From the NCBI RefSeq assembly GCF_037976825.1, contig NZ_CP150269.1:5717501-5781500 (forward strand): DNA of 64,000 nucleotides, read 5' to 3'. Of the stretch, positions 48,598 through 60,467 are shown piece by piece; position 1 is the first letter of the stretch; every line of letters starts with the position of its first letter. The notes under the pieces were generated by a model. That model had not been told where the DNA came from, ran no database searches, and was given only the letters and a program-made list of their open reading frames with translations. The translations under genes and the position numbers were made by a program. The stretch is from Paenibacillus sp. FSL K6-1330. GTDB lineage: Bacteria; Bacillota; Bacilli; Paenibacillales; Paenibacillaceae.

Positions 48598-49683
48598 CTA
48601 TGGTGCTCGTCCGATACCAGCGATCATAATGGCCAGCGTTTCCGACAAATCCAATTCGTAAGGTGCAGTTAGCGGTGTGCCTTCGGCATCCGTTAATATG
48701 CGGACAACGGGGCGGTGAGGCACATGTGCGTGAATTTTGGATACCACTCCACTCTCACCCGTATGCAATTTCACGGTGATCCCTGGAGGATATATCGCTA
48801 CCCGATCCCGAAACATGGCCAGGAATGACTGTTCATACAGTGTTCCTGAGCCTGCATACATCACCTCTACCGCTTGGTGCGGCAATAAGGCAGGCTTGTA
48901 CACCCGCTGTGTTGTCATCGCGTCGTAAGAATCCGTAATCGCAATCCATTTGGCGTATTCATGGATCTCCGATCCTTTCAAGGCTCTGGGATAACCGCTG
49001 CCATCCAGGCGCTCATGATGTGACAAGGCGCAATGCGCTGATAACAGGGGAATGTTGGGTTCATCTTTCAGTATTTTGAACCCGATCTCCGTATGCTTCT
49101 GAACCTCGCGAAATTCTTCTTCACTCAAACGTCCTGGATGATTCAGCAGCTCCTGGGATATCCTCGTCTTGCCGATATCGTGAAGCAATGCCCCCAAGCC
49201 CAGCACCTTCAGATCCTGCCGATTATACCCGTAAGACACACCAAGAACCGTTGAATACAGACATACGTTAAGAGAATGACGATACAAGTTGTAATCGTTC
49301 GTATTCATATCGGTCAGCAGCACCATGCCCTCGTCATGATCCGATATTTCATCCATAATAGACTCCATCATTCCCGAGAACGTTTTGCCTAAATGAAGGA
49401 AGCTTCCCTTCAGAGCAGCCTGGCTCTCCAGGGTCTTGAAGCTCGTCCGAATTGACTGGATCGCGTGCAGCCGAGTTTCCTCGGTCAACAACTCCGGAAC
49501 CACGATATCCTCCGTCATCGGTTCCTCGATATAGACATACCCGAGTTCCAACGTGCCCAGACGGCGGATCAGCCCTGTTGTCAGCTCCACGCCTTCGGCA
49601 AGCAGAATTAAACCATCGCTATTATATATTCTTTTACCAAGAACCATCCCCGGCCTCAACGCGTTGATAGGTATAAGACGCAA
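48598..49683 (-). CDS. HD-GYP domain protein, probable cyclic-di-GMP phosphodiesterase
   Basis: A 361-residue soluble protein. The N-terminal region (about 1-110) resembles a PilZ-like/DUF3391-type sensory part (LRPGMVLGKRIYNSDG). The HD-GYP domain (about 130-300) has YRHSLNVCLYS, LLHDIGKT, HTEIG, HHERLDGSGYP and DSYDAMTT, all metal and GYP residues being present. It should degrade cyclic di-GMP. TTG 49683 is the likely start. It precedes the MMPL gene and may be co-transcribed. Confidence 0.88.
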   Translation of the reverse strand: MRLIPINALRPGMVLGKRIYNSDGLILLAEGVELTTGLIRRLGTLELGYVYIEEPMTEDIVVPELLTEETRLHAIQSIRTSFKTLESQAALKGSFLHLGKTFSGMMESIMDEISDHDEGMVLLTDMNTNDYNLYRHSLNVCLYSTVLGVSYGYNRQDLKVLGLGALLHDIGKTRISQELLNHPGRLSEEEFREVQKHTEIGFKILKDEPNIPLLSAHCALSHHERLDGSGYPRALKGSEIHEYAKWIAITDSYDAMTTQRVYKPALLPHQAVEVMYAGSGTLYEQSFLAMFRDRVAIYPPGITVKLHTGESGVVSKIHAHVPHRPVVRILTDAEGTPLTAPYELDLSETLAIMIAGIGRAP

Positions 49684-49791
49684 AATCCGTCACTTCCTCT
49701 GCTATTCTCAAACTTGTGTGGGATATAGCGTCTAGTCTTCAGTGGATCACGATACGAAGAAGCCGGATCTCCTCCTTGTGTCTCCTCCTGC

Positions 49792-50616
49792 TTATTGCAT
49801 GATAAACAGCCAAAAAACGGCAGCGAGAACAAAACGGTAGATCGCAAAATGAGTAAGCCTTATCTTCTGTATGAGCTTCATGAAGGCCAAGACGACAAAA
49901 TAAGCGACAACAAACGAAACGATAAATCCGGCAAGAAATACACCGATCGTATCTAAAGTAAAATATCGATAAGAATCCAGCAATTCATATCCGGATGCAG
50001 CACACATAATGGGAATTGCGATAATAAACGAGAAGTCGGCCGATGCCTTATAGCTCACACCGCTAAGCATCCCCCCGGAGATGGTGGATCCCGAACGGGA
50101 AAATCCCGGCCATAATACGGATATGATCTGGTAGACGCCAATCTGAAAGGCCTGTTTATATGTCAAGTCATCCATATCATGCGACGTCACTTGAACTTTA
50201 TGTTTATTGTACCATTCTGCAAAAATCATAAAAATACCGCCGGCAACGAGTGCAAACAACACAGTCTGTGCATGGAACAGGCTCTTGATGAAATCCCTCG
50301 CAAAGAAAGCAACCAGCAGGGCCGGCGCAATCCCCAAAAAGATATGAATCAAATTCAATCGTCTTCGAGGCATCTTCTTGGTCAATGGTTCACTTCGGCT
50401 CCAGCCGAGCAGATTCAAAATCCGATTCCAGTAAACAATTGCGATCGCCATAATAGCGCCAAGCTGAATAACAACCTCAAACGTCTTCATGATCGGAGTT
50501 TGATCGTCGTAACCGAGCACCTTAGCCGTCAAGATCATATGGCCTGTGGAAGACACCGGAATGAATTCGGTCAGTCCTTCCACAATCCCCAGTATAATGG
50601 ATGTGATAAAATCCAT
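49792..50616 (-). CDS. uppP: Undecaprenyl-diphosphatase UppP
   Basis: A 274-residue polytopic membrane enzyme. The motif EGLTEFIPVSSTGHM (13-27) supplies catalytic Glu and His, and GFSRSGST supplies the Arg. It dephosphorylates undecaprenyl diphosphate so the lipid carrier can be re-used in peptidoglycan and wall polymer synthesis, and confers bacitracin tolerance. ATG 50616 follows GGAGGGGAAGG. It lies 69 nt downstream of the YunD-like gene. Confidence 0.95.
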   Translation of the reverse strand: MDFITSIILGIVEGLTEFIPVSSTGHMILTAKVLGYDDQTPIMKTFEVVIQLGAIMAIAIVYWNRILNLLGWSRSEPLTKKMPRRRLNLIHIFLGIAPALLVAFFARDFIKSLFHAQTVLFALVAGGIFMIFAEWYNKHKVQVTSHDMDDLTYKQAFQIGVYQIISVLWPGFSRSGSTISGGMLSGVSYKASADFSFIIAIPIMCAASGYELLDSYRYFTLDTIGVFLAGFIVSFVVAYFVVLAFMKLIQKIRLTHFAIYRFVLAAVFWLFIMQ

Positions 50617-50685
50617 GATCCTTCCCCTCCTTACCTTTGTCCTCCTCATATGTATGCTCGGCCAAAGGAAGTTAGTCGGGGATTG

Positions 50686-52119
50686 TCAGGATAACCAGCG
50701 TGGAATCATGGACTCTTCAAGCGAACCGGGCCTCGAAAGCTCACTTCGCAGCAAGTCTCTAATAAACTCCGGCAGCATATATACCGTGTCCTTACCAAGT
50801 GACAACGACTCATATCCGATTTTGAAAGTGAACATGTCGAGTGTTCCCACCTTGTATTCTCGCTGCAGCTCTAGCGGTTGTCCCTTCATGGAGATATGCG
50901 TGATCTTGCGATAGGGCTCTCCGTTCTTGTCAAAGTGAATCTTCAAGCCATCGACAGCCAGGCCGCCTAATATATAACCGCGGAAGCCAAAGCCCAGTAT
51001 CTTCTTCCCGCTGAACTCCTGGAGCAGGCTTTCCTCAAGTGCTTGATAAATATGTTCTCCGCGCAGCTTCACGACACAGGGATTAATCGGGGACGGACAC
51101 AGGCCATGGAGCATGCCGGTACTGATCTCGCCCTCCGGCAGCGGTCCTAGCAGCTGCCCCGAGTTCACGATAGAAAAATCAGCATCCGTATGCTGCAGCA
51201 CTGCCTGAGCCAGCAGGTTCGCAAACGGCGACTCCTCCTCATAGTGAATGGGCAGACTACGGTCAATAACGGCTACGGCCTCCGTTAATTTCTCCCTTGC
51301 CAGCTCATGGTGTTTCATGATCGCCTGCTCTACGATGGGTTCCATCAAGTTTTTATCCACGGGCAGCAGACTTCCCTCTATACAGGTAAAGCGATCTTCT
51401 GCATGATCGCGCTGCATGACAAGGCGACCTACGTATTGTCCGAACTTGCCTGCACCGCACACGGCAGTCTTCCCAATCATCAGAGGCTCCTCAAGGATGT
51501 GATGGGTATGACCGCCTAGAATAACATCAATCCCCTCAACATTTTCTGCTAATCTTTTATCAATCGTTAGTCCTAAATGGGATAAAACGATCATGATATC
51601 ACACTGGCCCTGAAGCGCTCGCACTTGCTCAGCAATAGCCTGCACCGGATCTCCGGCTTCCCAGCCTAACAATTGATAAAATCCTGCAAAAGCAGCCGTT
51701 GCGCCGGTGAGCCCGATTCGAATGCCTTCTCGTTCCAGGATCACATGCGGCTTCATCCATGAAGGAGGTTTACCGCTCTTTGTCTCGCTTATGTTGCAGC
51801 ACACAACGGGACACTGCAGTCCGGCATATACACTCTCCAGAACATCATACGAAATGGTGAGCCCTTCGTTATTGCCAATCGTGATGGCGTCGTATCCTGT
51901 CAAATTAATGACATCCACATTGGCTTGGCCCATCGTGCCTTCAGTTTCCACCGATGCCCGGTCCATATGATCACCGATATCCAGCACAATTGCCTTATCA
52001 CCGGCAACCGCCTTTTCCCGGGAAATAAGTGCCGCCACATTACTCATCATTTCAAAATGGCTGTGAATATCGTTGGTATACAATATCGTCAGCTTCTGCT
52101 GGTTGCTTCCTAACCCCAT
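50686..52119 (-). CDS. Cytoplasmic metallophosphatase/5'-nucleotidase-type protein (YunD-like)
   Basis: A 477-residue two-domain protein. The N-terminal calcineurin-like domain has LYTNDIHSH, DIGDHMDR, IGNNEG, VLSHLG and GGHTHH, the metal ligands of 5'-nucleotidases. The C-terminal domain matches the nucleotide-binding domain of the family (SIVNSGQLLG, VVKLRGEHIYQALEE). There is no signal peptide, in contrast to secreted UshA-type enzymes, so it resembles Bacillus YunD. It would hydrolyse a nucleotide or sugar-nucleotide in the cytoplasm. Confidence 0.88.
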   Translation of the reverse strand: MGLGSNQQKLTILYTNDIHSHFEMMSNVAALISREKAVAGDKAIVLDIGDHMDRASVETEGTMGQANVDVINLTGYDAITIGNNEGLTISYDVLESVYAGLQCPVVCCNISETKSGKPPSWMKPHVILEREGIRIGLTGATAAFAGFYQLLGWEAGDPVQAIAEQVRALQGQCDIMIVLSHLGLTIDKRLAENVEGIDVILGGHTHHILEEPLMIGKTAVCGAGKFGQYVGRLVMQRDHAEDRFTCIEGSLLPVDKNLMEPIVEQAIMKHHELAREKLTEAVAVIDRSLPIHYEEESPFANLLAQAVLQHTDADFSIVNSGQLLGPLPEGEISTGMLHGLCPSPINPCVVKLRGEHIYQALEESLLQEFSGKKILGFGFRGYILGGLAVDGLKIHFDKNGEPYRKITHISMKGQPLELQREYKVGTLDMFTFKIGYESLSLGKDTVYMLPEFIRDLLRSELSRPGSLEESMIPRWLS

Positions 52120-52232
52120 CTGGCGGCCCCCTCCCCATGTTCGTTATTCCATAATTTCCGGTCTTACAAGCATAACATTTTAGCGAAGAATATGGTATAT
52201 TGTAGCCCATAAGAATTACGAGGTGATGAAGA

Positions 52233-52970
52233 ATGTCAACAACCATTTCTATATTATTATTTGCAGGATTAGCTGATCGAATCGGCACAGCTTCACTTAC
52301 ATTTAACGTACCGGGCTTTCCCCTTACAGCCGGGGAATTGAAGCTGCTTCTTAGCGGGGCTTATCCTGATGTCCAATCCCAGATTTCCACGGCTTTCGTC
52401 GCGGTAAATCAAGAGTATGCGTTATCGGATCAGCTTATTCAAAGCGGTGACGAGGTAGCTCTGATTCCACCTGTGTCCGGCGGTGACGGAACCGCCCCGC
52501 AAGACTCCGGATCCAGGTCCTCGGCAGATGGGAAGTGCTCTATATCCTACGACCAGCTGTCCGTAGAAGCAACCATTGCCAAAGTTCATGATGATAATCA
52601 TGGAGCAACGCTTTCCTTTGTAGGTACAACGCGAGAGATGACCGGCCAGATGCGAACGGTTACGCTGGAGTATGAAGCATATATCCCGATGGCGCTAAAA
52701 GAGATGCAGCAAATATGCGCTGACATTTTTCGACAATGGCCCGGCACGCAATGTGCGATTTCCCACCGTATCGGTACGGTCGGTATTGGGGAAACCAGTG
52801 TTGTTATCGCTGTATCCTCCCCGCATCGGAATGCATGTTATGAGGCCAGCCGTTATGCCATCGAACAATTGAAGCGATCCGTCCCAATCTGGAAAAAGGA
52901 GATCTGGGACGATGGTTCGGAATGGAAAGGACCGCAGACCGGACCCTGGGACCCAACCGTTAGGCAATAA
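52233..52970 (+). CDS. MoaD-MoaE fusion (molybdopterin synthase in one chain)
   Basis: A 245-residue fusion. Residues 1-84 are MoaD-like: a ubiquitin fold ending in LIPPVSGG, where the double Gly is normally the free C-terminus that carries sulfur. A Gly/Ser linker (85-102) leads to MoaE (about 104-245), with SFVGTTRE, SHRIGTVGIGE, SSPHRNACYEA and the Lys-rich SVPIWKKE active-site segment. It should make molybdopterin from precursor Z, but only if the Gly-Gly end is freed. Mycobacterial MoaX, a similar fusion, is known to be cleaved there. No other moa gene is in the window. Confidence 0.9.
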   Translation: MSTTISILLFAGLADRIGTASLTFNVPGFPLTAGELKLLLSGAYPDVQSQISTAFVAVNQEYALSDQLIQSGDEVALIPPVSGGDGTAPQDSGSRSSADGKCSISYDQLSVEATIAKVHDDNHGATLSFVGTTREMTGQMRTVTLEYEAYIPMALKEMQQICADIFRQWPGTQCAISHRIGTVGIGETSVVIAVSSPHRNACYEASRYAIEQLKRSVPIWKKEIWDDGSEWKGPQTGPWDPTVRQ

Positions 52971-53057
52971 GTCATGATTACACATTGTAAAACCATAATT
53001 TTCTTGCTAAGATAGTTTTGATCTTTTTACTTATATAAGGGCAAGAGGTGCAATGAT

Positions 53058-54104
53058 TTGAGAGTACATGTCACGGACCTGATACCCGGTGATCAAATGC
53101 AGGATGATGCTTACAACACAAACGGCGTTCATGTTCTACAAAAAGGAGCAACCCTTCGTTTAGAGGATATATCCAAGCTATTGCAGCACGGTATCGATTA
53201 CATAGAAATAAACCCACGCAAACTGTCCGTATCCCTCGATTCATCATCTGAAATTTCAGATTCATACAACAAGGTTAAACCCCATTTCAATCTTGCATTT
53301 GACGGGTGCTCCACCTTATTTACCGAAGCGTCACAAACCGGTAAATTCAATGAGTCCGTTGTGGATGATGTTTTCAAACCCTTAGTCGGCTCTCTGAATG
53401 AGCATACGGATGTGGTCTCCTTGCTTCTGCTTTTTAATGGTAAAGATGATTATACCTACAGGCACTCCATTCAAGTAGGAATGTTATCGTACTATATCGC
53501 GGATTGGATGGGTTACTCCGACAAGGAAGCTTATGAAATCGGCAAAGCGGGCTATCTCCATGATATCGGCAAAAGCAAGATTCCAAGGAATATACTGGAC
53601 AAGCCAGGGAAGCTGACTTCTGAAGAATATGAGAAAGTGAAGCTGCATACCATCTATGGTTACGAGATGATCTCCGAATCCATGGAAGATAAGGTCACCG
53701 CTATGGTCGCACTCCAGCACCATGAACGGGATGATGCTTCCGGCTATCCACGAGCGCTCCGTGCAGACCAGATTCATCCATACTCTCATATTTGCGCTGT
53801 AGCCGATGTATATAGCGCGATGACAACGAACCGGGTCTATCAATCCAAGCAGCAGCTGTTAACCGTACTTCGGGAGCTATATCGTCTTAGTTTCGGTAAA
53901 CTGAACGGCAAGCCGACGCATGCCTTCATCCAGCAGATGCTGCCGAACTTTATCGGTAAAAAGGTTCTGCTGACGACCGGTGAATCCGGCAGTATCGTCA
54001 TGAACAATCCTTCGGATTACTTCCGTCCGCTCGTGAAGACTGAGGATCGATTCATCGACCTCTCCAAGGAATATAATACCGAGATCCAAGAGATTCTTCT
54101 GTAA
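53058..54104 (+). CDS. HD-GYP domain protein with variant GYP motif
   Basis: A 348-residue soluble protein similar in layout to the 48.6 kb gene but clearly different. The N-terminal region has VTDLIPGDQMQDDAYN. The HD-GYP domain has YRHSIQVGMLS, YLHDIGKSKIP, HTIYGYEM, HHERDDASGYP and DVYSAMTT. The GYP motif reads DASGYP rather than DGSGYP. It is a probable cyclic-di-GMP phosphodiesterase. TTG 53058 is used, with AAGAGGTG 7 nt upstream. It is monocistronic with its own terminator. Confidence 0.87.
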   Translation: MRVHVTDLIPGDQMQDDAYNTNGVHVLQKGATLRLEDISKLLQHGIDYIEINPRKLSVSLDSSSEISDSYNKVKPHFNLAFDGCSTLFTEASQTGKFNESVVDDVFKPLVGSLNEHTDVVSLLLLFNGKDDYTYRHSIQVGMLSYYIADWMGYSDKEAYEIGKAGYLHDIGKSKIPRNILDKPGKLTSEEYEKVKLHTIYGYEMISESMEDKVTAMVALQHHERDDASGYPRALRADQIHPYSHICAVADVYSAMTTNRVYQSKQQLLTVLRELYRLSFGKLNGKPTHAFIQQMLPNFIGKKVLLTTGESGSIVMNNPSDYFRPLVKTEDRFIDLSKEYNTEIQEILL

Positions 54105-54145
54105 CCGGCCTTTTCGCCTAAGACCCCTTATGAATAACTCATATA

Positions 54146-54175
54146 ACCGCCAGACTAGTATGCTGGCGGTTTTTT
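54146..54175 (+). terminator. Terminator of the second HD-GYP gene
   Basis: An 8-bp perfect stem ACCGCCAG/CTGGCGGT with a 9-nt loop is followed by TTTTTTC, 42 nt after the stop. Confidence 0.93.
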
Positions 54176-54318
54176 CGCGCGTTTTTGTGACATTTCTCAC
54201 ATCATCTCACTCTTGATTTCTGGCAAAATAAAAGGTGTATCCTATCGAGACGAGCTCACGCAACTATAAAGGTCACAATGAATCAACATAATATAAACAA
54301 TCCAAGCATCCCCAGCAT

Positions 54319-54358
54319 AAAAAAGGGGCAGACCACTCGTGCCCGAGTGATTTGCCCC
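54319..54358 (-). terminator. Terminator of the suf operon
   Basis: A GGGGCA-based stem with inner CACTCG/CGAGTG pairing is followed by six T on the minus strand, 20 nt after the sufB stop codon. Confidence 0.92.
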
Positions 54359-54377
54359 CTGTGTATATAAGAACTAT

Positions 54378-55775
54378 TTAGCCGATACTTCCTTCCATCT
54401 CGAACTTGATGAGACGGTTCATCTCAACCGCATACTCCATCGGGAGTTCTTTGGTGAACGGCTCGATGAAGCCCATAACGATCATTTGCGTAGCTTCAGA
54501 CTGGCTAAGGCCACGACTCATGAGGTAGAACAATTGTTCCTCGGACACCTTGGATACGGTCGCTTCATGCTCCAGCGTAATGTTGTCATTCTTGATCTCG
54601 TTGTAAGGAATCGTATCAGACGTCGATTCATTATCGAGGATGAGTGTATCACACTGGATGTTGGCTTTCGCGCCTTCTGCATTGCGACCGAAGGAAGCCA
54701 GTCCACGGTATGTTACTTTACCGCCATGCTTACTAATGGACTTGGATACGATCGTAGAAGTCGTGTCCGGTGCCAAGTGAATCATTTTGGCTCCTGCATC
54801 CTGATGCTGGCCTTTGCCTGCTACAGCGATGGACAATACCATCCCTTTTGCACCGCGACCCTTCAGAATAACGGCAGGATATTTCATTGTCAGCTTGGAA
54901 CCGATGTTGCCGTCCACCCATTCCATTGTTGCATTCTCTTCAGCAACGGCACGCTTGGTCACGAGGTTGTAGATGTTCGGCGCCCAGTTCTGAATGGTTG
55001 TATAGCGAACGCGTGCATTCTTTTTACAGATGATCTCTACTACCGCACTATGAAGCGAGTTCGTGCTGTAGATCGGAGCCGTACATCCTTCTACGTAGTG
55101 CACGAAGCTGTCTTCGTCTGCAATGATCAGCGTACGTTCGAATTGGCCCATGTTCTCGGAATTGATACGGAAATACGCTTGCAGCGGAATTTCACATTTC
55201 ACGCCTTTTGGAACATAGATGAAGCTTCCGCCAGACCATACGGCACTGTTCAGTGCAGCGAATTTGTTATCCGTTGGAGGCACCACTGTTGCAAAGTATT
55301 CTCTCAAGATCTCAGGATGCTCTCTGAGAGCTGTATCGGTATCCATGAAGATAACGCCTTGATCCTCAAGATCCTTTTGCATGTTATGGTAAACAACTTC
55401 GGATTCGTACTGTGCGGATACACCCGCAAGGAACTTCTGCTCTGCTTCCGGAATACCCAATTTATCAAAGGTTTCCTTGATCTCAGTAGGAACTTCCTCC
55501 CAAGTCTTGCCTTGCTTGTCGGAAGGTCTTACATAGTACTGGATATCGTTGAAATCCAGCTCGTCGAGATCGCCGCCCCAGCGAGGCATTGGCATTTTCT
55601 CGAACTGCTCCAGTGATTTCAAACGGAATTCCAGCATCCATTCCGGCTCGTTCTTGATTTTGGAAATTTCCGTTACGACTTCACGCGTCAAACCTTTGCC
55701 AGTTTGAAAAATAGCTTTGTGCTCGTCACGGAAACCATATTTATATTCTCCAATTTCTGGTGCTTTTTTAGCCAT
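54378..55775 (-). CDS. sufB: Fe-S cluster assembly scaffold SufB
   Basis: A 465-residue SufB. The N-terminal region includes [17 protein letters not shown]. The beta-helix core includes [15 protein letters not shown] (with conserved Cys) and the C-terminal [19 protein letters not shown] block. It forms the SufBC2D complex that builds [4Fe-4S] clusters on sulfur from SufS/SufU. It is the last gene of sufC-D-S-U-B, the standard Bacillales order, 33 nt after sufU. Confidence 0.97.
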   Translation of the reverse strand: MAKKAPEIGEYKYGFRDEHKAIFQTGKGLTREVVTEISKIKNEPEWMLEFRLKSLEQFEKMPMPRWGGDLDELDFNDIQYYVRPSDKQGKTWEEVPTEIKETFDKLGIPEAEQKFLAGVSAQYESEVVYHNMQKDLEDQGVIFMDTDTALREHPEILREYFATVVPPTDNKFAALNSAVWSGGSFIYVPKGVKCEIPLQAYFRINSENMGQFERTLIIADEDSFVHYVEGCTAPIYSTNSLHSAVVEIICKKNARVRYTTIQNWAPNIYNLVTKRAVAEENATMEWVDGNIGSKLTMKYPAVILKGRGAKGMVLSIAVAGKGQHQDAGAKMIHLAPDTTSTIVSKSISKHGGKVTYRGLASFGRNAEGAKANIQCDTLILDNESTSDTIPYNEIKNDNITLEHEATVSKVSEEQLFYLMSRGLSQSEATQMIVMGFIEPFTKELPMEYAVEMNRLIKFEMEGSIG

Positions 55776-55808
55776 TTAACTTACCTCCCTATCGATCTAT
55801 TGATTCAC

Positions 55809-58739
<2,931 letters not shown>

Positions 58740-58761
58740 ATCGTTTCCTCCTCCCGTCTAT

Positions 58762-59544
58762 TTACGCGTCTTGACCTACAGTTTCATCAGTAATGCCCAG
58801 CTCTTCCTTAATCCAGTCATAACCTTCTGCCTCCAGGCGCTGTGCCAGTTCAGGGCCGCCGGATTTTACGATACGTCCTTGCATCATCACATGAACGTAA
58901 TCTGGAGTGATATAGTTAAGCAAACGTTGATAGTGGGTAATAATCAAGAAACCGCGTTCCTCGGATTTCATGGCATTGACACCGTTCGCCACAATTCTCA
59001 AAGCATCGATATCAAGACCGGAGTCGATCTCGTCAAGCACGACGATTTTCGGATCCAGCATCATCATTTGCAGGATTTCGTTACGTTTCTTCTCACCACC
59101 GGAGAAACCTTCGTTCAGGTAACGGTGAGCGAACTCAGGATTCATCTCGAGCTCCTTCATTTTGCCTTCCATTTGACGAATGAACTTGATTAGGGAAATC
59201 TCATTGCCTTCACCCCGGCGTGCGTTGATGGAACTGCGCAGGAAATCGGAGTTCGTAACGCCGGCGATTTCGCTTGGATATTGCATGGCCAGGAACAGAC
59301 CTGCGAGGGCGCGCTCGTCAACTTCCATCTCCAGCACGTCTTCATCGTTAAGGAATACTTTACCTTCTGTAACTTCATATTTAGGATGCCCCATCAACGC
59401 GGAAGCCAAAGTACTTTTGCCTGTACCGTTTGGTCCCATGATGGCATGAACTTCTCCGCCCTTCATCTCAAGGTTGATACCTTTAAGAATCTCCTTGCCT
59501 TCGATTGTTGCTTTCAATCCTTCAATGACAAACTTGGTTGACAT
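58762..59544 (-). CDS. sufC: Fe-S assembly ATPase SufC
   Basis: A 260-residue ABC ATPase. Walker A is GPNGTGKSTLAS, the signature is LNEGFSGGEKKRNEI, Walker B is KIVVLDEIDSGLD and the H-loop is FLIITHYQRLL. It powers the SufBCD scaffold. It is the first gene of the operon. The 210-nt gap upstream is AT-rich and must hold the promoter. Confidence 0.97.
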   Translation of the reverse strand: MSTKFVIEGLKATIEGKEILKGINLEMKGGEVHAIMGPNGTGKSTLASALMGHPKYEVTEGKVFLNDEDVLEMEVDERALAGLFLAMQYPSEIAGVTNSDFLRSSINARRGEGNEISLIKFIRQMEGKMKELEMNPEFAHRYLNEGFSGGEKKRNEILQMMMLDPKIVVLDEIDSGLDIDALRIVANGVNAMKSEERGFLIITHYQRLLNYITPDYVHVMMQGRIVKSGGPELAQRLEAEGYDWIKEELGITDETVGQDA

Positions 59545-59754
59545 ATTAGATTCCCTCCGTTGAATAGGTAGTGTATTGTTGTCCTATATGATAACAGGAT
59601 TGGACGCCCTGATTTCATAAAACAAAAAATAATTATTTATTTATAATCATTCTAAACTGATTATCAATGATTCTCAAGCCATTTTATAATAAAATATGAC
59701 GTATTTCAACCGGACAAGCGTTTTGCAGACAACATTCAGATAACCGTAACAATT
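59545..59754 (-). promoter_or_regulatory. AT-rich upstream region of sufC
   Basis: A 210-bp gap carrying the suf promoter. Near 59658-59677 the tandem TGATTATCA-A-TGATTCTCA resembles metal-regulator operators only loosely; it is not a good match to the 7-1-7 Fur or PerR consensus. I cannot place the -35/-10 elements with confidence. Confidence 0.35.
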
Positions 59755-59792
59755 AAAAAACAGGCATGACCGATAGACCGGCCAAGCCTGTT
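59755..59792 (-). terminator. Terminator after dps / candidate RNA
   Basis: A stem AACAGGC/GCCTGTT with further GGCCG/CGGTC-type pairing is followed by six T on the minus strand. Confidence 0.9.
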
Positions 59793-59975
59793 TCGTTCGC
59801 CCTGTTCCCCTTCATATGTGCTTGTTGCCCCCGAGAGTCATTACGGCATCCGGCAACGGCGTTTATCGCGCGTTGACAGACGGTGCTCAGGTCAACAGCA
59901 TGAGCTAAAAGGCACGCGGCAAGGTAACCGGTACCCTCAGCTCTTGCAAATACTAAGGAAAGAACAGGCATCATT
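59755..59975 (-). ncRNA. Candidate structured RNA between dps and sufC
   Basis: On the minus strand, 5' GCCTGTTC (59969-59962), CCTT, TAT and TGC (59948-59946) pair with GCA, ATA, AAGG and GAACAGG ending near 59799. This makes an interrupted closing stem of about 17-19 bp. Inside it are three hairpin-forming pairs: GAGCT/AGCTC (59943-59939 with 59906-59902), GTTGAC/GTCAAC (59896-59891 with 59877-59872) and GTTGCC/GGCAAC (59857-59852 with 59829-59824). A strong terminator (AACAGGC/GCCTGTT, then six T) ends it at 59755. The short frame within it does not look coding. I do not recognise the family. Confidence 0.5.
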
Positions 59976-59990
59976 CTGTTGTATCACGCT

Positions 59991-60467
59991 TTATCCAAGG
60001 AACGAACGCAGCATCCACATATGCTTCTCAAGATCAGCCTTAAACCCGGTGAACATGTCCGCTGTTGGCGCATCTCCGGCTTCCTCGGCCATTTCGATGC
60101 CTTCCGCCAGCTCCTCGGATACGGTTGCAAAGTCTTCAATCAAGGCTTGTACCATGCCGCGGGTATCCTCGTTGCCTGAAGCCTCCTGGACCGTTGCAAG
60201 TTCCAAATATTCTTTCATCGTTGCAGCCGGTTTGCCTTTAATCGACAGCAGGCGCTCCGCAACCTCATCCATTTTAAGCGTAACTTCATCATACAATTCT
60301 TCGAATTTAACATGAAGGGAGTAGAATTGCTCTCCGGTTACATACCAGTGATAATTGTGGAGTTTGACATAGAGCACGTTGAAGTTCGCAACCTGTTGAT
60401 TCAACAATTGCTCCAGACTTGCGTTCTTCGTTTTTCCTGCAGCTTTGCCAGATGTAGTTTTTGCCAT
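59991..60467 (-). CDS. dps: Dps-family ferritin-like DNA/iron protein
   Basis: A 158-residue Dps. After a Lys-rich, disordered N-terminus (1-15) that may bind DNA, the four-helix core has the inter-subunit ferroxidase residues His40 in NYHWYVTG, His52 in SLHVKFEE and Asp67/Glu71 in KMDEVAERLL. It stores iron by oxidising ferrous iron with peroxide. No obvious PerR box was found upstream. The candidate RNA begins about 15-20 nt downstream. Confidence 0.93.
   Translation of the reverse strand: MAKTTSGKAAGKTKNASLEQLLNQQVANFNVLYVKLHNYHWYVTGEQFYSLHVKFEELYDEVTLKMDEVAERLLSIKGKPAATMKEYLELATVQEASGNEDTRGMVQALIEDFATVSEELAEGIEMAEEAGDAPTADMFTGFKADLEKHMWMLRSFLG

Noticed and set aside
54486..55616. 376-codon plus-strand frame opposite sufB
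   Set aside because: Antisense to a conserved Fe-S assembly gene, with no start signal.
59658..59677. Possible Fur box upstream of sufC
   Set aside because: TGATTATCA-A-TGATTCTCA fits the 7-1-7 consensus only in parts; not enough for a call.
59753..59974. 73-codon minus-strand frame in the dps-sufC gap
   Set aside because: No ribosome site, it runs through the terminator, and the stretch pairs with itself over most of its length. It is better read as RNA.
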